From the NCBI GenBank assembly GCA_016194665.1, contig JACQBD010000079.1, forward strand, positions 1 through 40,675: DNA of 40,675 nt, in the 5' to 3' direction. Source of the DNA: Gammaproteobacteria bacterium. Lineage in GTDB: Bacteria > Pseudomonadota > Gammaproteobacteria > Acidiferrobacterales > Sulfurifustaceae. Below, one piece after another: positions 38,181 through 40,675 of this stretch. The notes under the pieces were generated by a model. The model was not told the DNA's origin and searched no databases. It saw only the letters and a list, made by a program, of their open reading frames with translations. Position 1 is the first letter of the stretch. Each line of letters opens with the position of its first letter. The position numbers and the translations under genes were made by a program.

Positions 38181-38728
38181 GCGGCCTTGACCTCCGTCTT
38201 CACCGGCTCGGCGCGTTCGATCTGGCTTTCGAAAGGCTTCGCCACGAACTCTTCGCGCCGTTTAATCTTGATGCCGGCGATGCCTTTTACGGCGTCGACG
38301 TCGTCGAGCACGGCATCTTTGTTGACCTCTTGTTTTGTGCGCACTAGATGGCCGAGGTCGGCGCTTATTAGTGCCTGCACTACCGTGTCTTGATTTTTTG
38401 GTAGGCTGACGTGTGGCGGCCGGGTGCGCCAGAGCAGTTCGCCGGTGGCCAGCTTCACGGTCTTGGACTTGCCCTTGAGCAGCGCGGAGCGATTTGCCTC
38501 GGCCCAGATGTGCAGCGCTTGAAACTTGTTTTCAATTTGTTGATTCAGCGGCTGCGCGAAGAGCTCGAATTGTTTTTTAATCCCTGCCAGTTTGTCGTTC
38601 ATGTTCGCCTCGATCTTTACCACTTCGCGCTGCAGCGAGCCGATCTCATGGAGCAACTGCTCCGCCTGCTCGCGCATTGCTGGCATCAGGATGGCCGTTG
38701 TCTTCATTTGTTTCTTGCTTTTGCTCAT
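38177..38728 (-). CDS. gam: host-nuclease inhibitor Gam (Mu Gam family)
   Basis: Coiled-coil N-terminus, ALHIWAEANRSALLKGKSKTVKLATGELLWRTRPPHVSL, NKDAVLDDVDAVKGIAGIKIKRREEFVAKPFE. Confidence 0.88.
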   Translation of the reverse strand: MSKSKKQMKTTAILMPAMREQAEQLLHEIGSLQREVVKIEANMNDKLAGIKKQFELFAQPLNQQIENKFQALHIWAEANRSALLKGKSKTVKLATGELLWRTRPPHVSLPKNQDTVVQALISADLGHLVRTKQEVNKDAVLDDVDAVKGIAGIKIKRREEFVAKPFESQIERAEPVKTEVKAA

Positions 38729-38773
38729 GACTCATTTCCCCGATTCGTTATAAAAAATTTGTAAATTAATGTT

Positions 38774-38896
38774 TCACCACGGATCCCAATTCCATCCCCG
38801 GAACGCCCGGCCCAGCCACCAGGCCAGCACAACCGACACGATCCCAACCACGCCGAGCGCGACGCCGAGAACAATGGCAATGGTTTGCCAGTTCAT
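38774..38896 (-). CDS. 40-aa single-pass membrane peptide
   Basis: MNWQTIAIVLGVALGVVGIVSVVLAWWLGRAFRGWNWDPW*, start codon overlaps the stop of the upstream ATPase gene (ATGA). Confidence 0.6.
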   Translation of the reverse strand: MNWQTIAIVLGVALGVVGIVSVVLAWWLGRAFRGWNWDPW

Positions 38897-40675
38897 TGCC
38901 TCATCGGAAAAAGCAACGCGGTCGCGCACACGCGTCCCTTGGCCGGGTAATCGATCGCGCCTAGCGAACGCAATGTGCCGAGGTTATTTGTGTAAGAGCT
39001 GCTTGTGACACTTGCGTTGACTCCCCGCGCGAGCTGGTCTTTGTCGATATCAGCGGGATAAATCTCAATAACTTTTTTCAAAATATCCGCTTGCGGTCGA
39101 GAGAGTTTAGCGAACCAAGTTTCATGAATGGCAGAGTTTGTGGTGACGTCATCTGACAATGCGGCAAATTGGCGTCCAATATCCGTGAGCGACGAATGAT
39201 CGCCGTCTAAATAGACGATCAATCCACGCGAACGCAGCGTACCTAGATTGTTGGTGTAACTACTGCTGCGCGGAGATGCGTTGGAGTAAAATGCCGTGAG
39301 CACACGGCGAACGCGCTGTACGCCCATCGCCTCAAACGAGGCCAGCGCATTTAGAATGCGCTGTTGTGGGCGAGTAATGTCCGTATTGGCGGCGGACCCA
39401 TTTCCGCCGCCTTCGCTTGTGGTGCTGCTTGGTTGGGGAGTGACGCCTGAGCCCGACGGCGGGCGGGGTTGTTCCATCCCTGGAACTAGCGCCGTTGGCC
39501 GTTTCCCCTCGGTGGTAATTCCCGATATCGACTGCGCGATGCGACCCAGGCCGCGCTCGAAATTCTGAAAATCCTTTTCCATTGATTCGTAAACGCTCAT
39601 CACGCGCCGATTCGAATCGCGCGTCTCGGCCAGCTTGAGACGCACTTCATTGAACGCGTGATGGAGCCACTTTCGGTCGATCTCTTTAAGGACCGGCACC
39701 TCGATGCTCTCGGCCTTTGCTGGCGCTGTTACTGGGCGCGCCTTCAGCTGTCGCTGCAGTTCGGCAATCTGTTTACGTAGCTCCTTTGGATCGTCGGCCT
39801 TAACGCGCTCAACGGTTGCGGCGATCTCCGCGCCCAGCTTGGCCAGGTCGATATCCGCCATCTTGCTCGGCGCTACGACGCGGCTGCCGACTTCAGGGGT
39901 AGCGCTGGAATCGAACGTTGCTCGCGCGCGGAATTTAGTGCGAACGAATAATTCCAGCCAGGCCGGAGACCAGATCCATGCCTCACCGCGCTTGAGCGAT
40001 GACAGGCTGGTTATCATCTGTTTGGCTGCTTCCGTATCGTCGCCGTGAACATCAATCCATTCCTGAATCGCCTTGCGGTCGCGGGGTCCGACTATTTGCA
40101 TGGCGATCAATACCTCGCAGGCCGAACGGATGCTTGTGTTCACGATCGCCGGGCGCGGGCTGATGACGGTGACGCCGAGTCCTCGGCGACGCCCCTGCAA
40201 TACGATGTCTTCTAGCGCGCCAACCAAGCGCGCAATCTCCGGCATCGCTTTGAGATTCTGCGGCGCGACTGTCTGGGCTTCGTCTATAAAAAAATGAAGT
40301 GGCTCACGATTGCGGTGATAGAGCGTTTCGCAAAACGCGGTCATGAAACGGATGCGCGCCCCTTTGCGCATCAGGCCGCAGTCGAGGATCGCCGGCAGTC
40401 GGCGTTCGACGATGACGGTTGCGATCATCTCGCCCGCGGTTTCTTCGAGCGGCACGTCGGCATGCTCTCCACCGAAAATCACAACCGGAAATCCGGGCCG
40501 CTTGCCATCTGCCGACGATTTGAGACCCCACCAAGCGCTTGTCGGATCGTAGACCACTATCGGTTGCCCTTGCGTGAGCATCTCCTCAGCCAGCACCGAG
40601 GCAGTATGAGTTTTGCCGACGCCGCGCTTCGCCATTATGGCGAAGGTCTGCGTGACCGCATCGAGCGGCAGCGCG
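38893..40675 (-). CDS. HerA/FtsK-like P-loop ATPase with C-terminal duplicated winged-helix-like repeats, truncated by right window edge
   Basis: Frame open to edge (ALPLDAVTQTFAIMAKRGVGKTHTASVLAEEML, Walker A); LHFFIDEAQTVAPQ Walker B; GRRRGLGVTVISPRPAIVNTSI; two copies of SSSYTNNLGTLRS. Confidence 0.82.
   Translation of the reverse strand, partial: ALPLDAVTQTFAIMAKRGVGKTHTASVLAEEMLTQGQPIVVYDPTSAWWGLKSSADGKRPGFPVVIFGGEHADVPLEETAGEMIATVIVERRLPAILDCGLMRKGARIRFMTAFCETLYHRNREPLHFFIDEAQTVAPQNLKAMPEIARLVGALEDIVLQGRRRGLGVTVISPRPAIVNTSIRSACEVLIAMQIVGPRDRKAIQEWIDVHGDDTEAAKQMITSLSSLKRGEAWIWSPAWLELFVRTKFRARATFDSSATPEVGSRVVAPSKMADIDLAKLGAEIAATVERVKADDPKELRKQIAELQRQLKARPVTAPAKAESIEVPVLKEIDRKWLHHAFNEVRLKLAETRDSNRRVMSVYESMEKDFQNFERGLGRIAQSISGITTEGKRPTALVPGMEQPRPPSGSGVTPQPSSTTSEGGGNGSAANTDITRPQQRILNALASFEAMGVQRVRRVLTAFYSNASPRSSSYTNNLGTLRSRGLIVYLDGDHSSLTDIGRQFAALSDDVTTNSAIHETWFAKLSRPQADILKKVIEIYPADIDKDQLARGVNASVTSSSYTNNLGTLRSLGAIDYPAKGRVCATALLFPMRQ

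Larger units (their letters stand above)
35542..40675 (-). mobile_element. Mu-like transposable phage early block (possibly remnant or satellite), continuing past right edge
   Basis: Co-oriented, tightly packed genes HerA-like - small TM - Gam - cupin/MazG - Dam - GemA - Mor in the Mu early order. Confidence 0.8.

Overview
The left ~35.3 kb is a gammaproteobacterial-type chromosomal backbone. It carries a ROK kinase (truncated at the left edge), proS, relA, acyP, an aspartase/fumarase-superfamily lyase, yihY-arsC-hda-perM-like-pgsA-like, purMN, a fatty acid desaturase, rpmBG, radC, coaBC-dut, a GGDEF protein and an algC/manB-type phosphomutase. The right ~5.1 kb, downstream of the phosphomutase and on the minus strand, is the early block of a Mu-like transposable phage: HerA-like ATPase, 40-aa membrane peptide, Gam, cupin+MazG-like fusion, Dam-type methylase, GemA/gp16, Mor. 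It stops right after Mor with no late genes visible. The two most interesting loci are: (i) an ECF sigma / anti-sigma operon in which the anti-sigma carries a C-terminal periplasmic DsrE-like domain, followed by a secreted DsrE-like protein and a SoxB-like metallophosphatase, which looks like a candidate sulfur-responsive regulatory system; (ii) the unusual Mu-like early block. Other points of interest are a RelA-like enzyme that keeps the HDxxED hydrolase motif, an MscS-like protein apparently lacking the pore helix region, two MITE/BIME-like intergenic elements, and a TPR gene inserted between radC and rpmBG. All functional calls come from reading motifs by eye; no database search was run.
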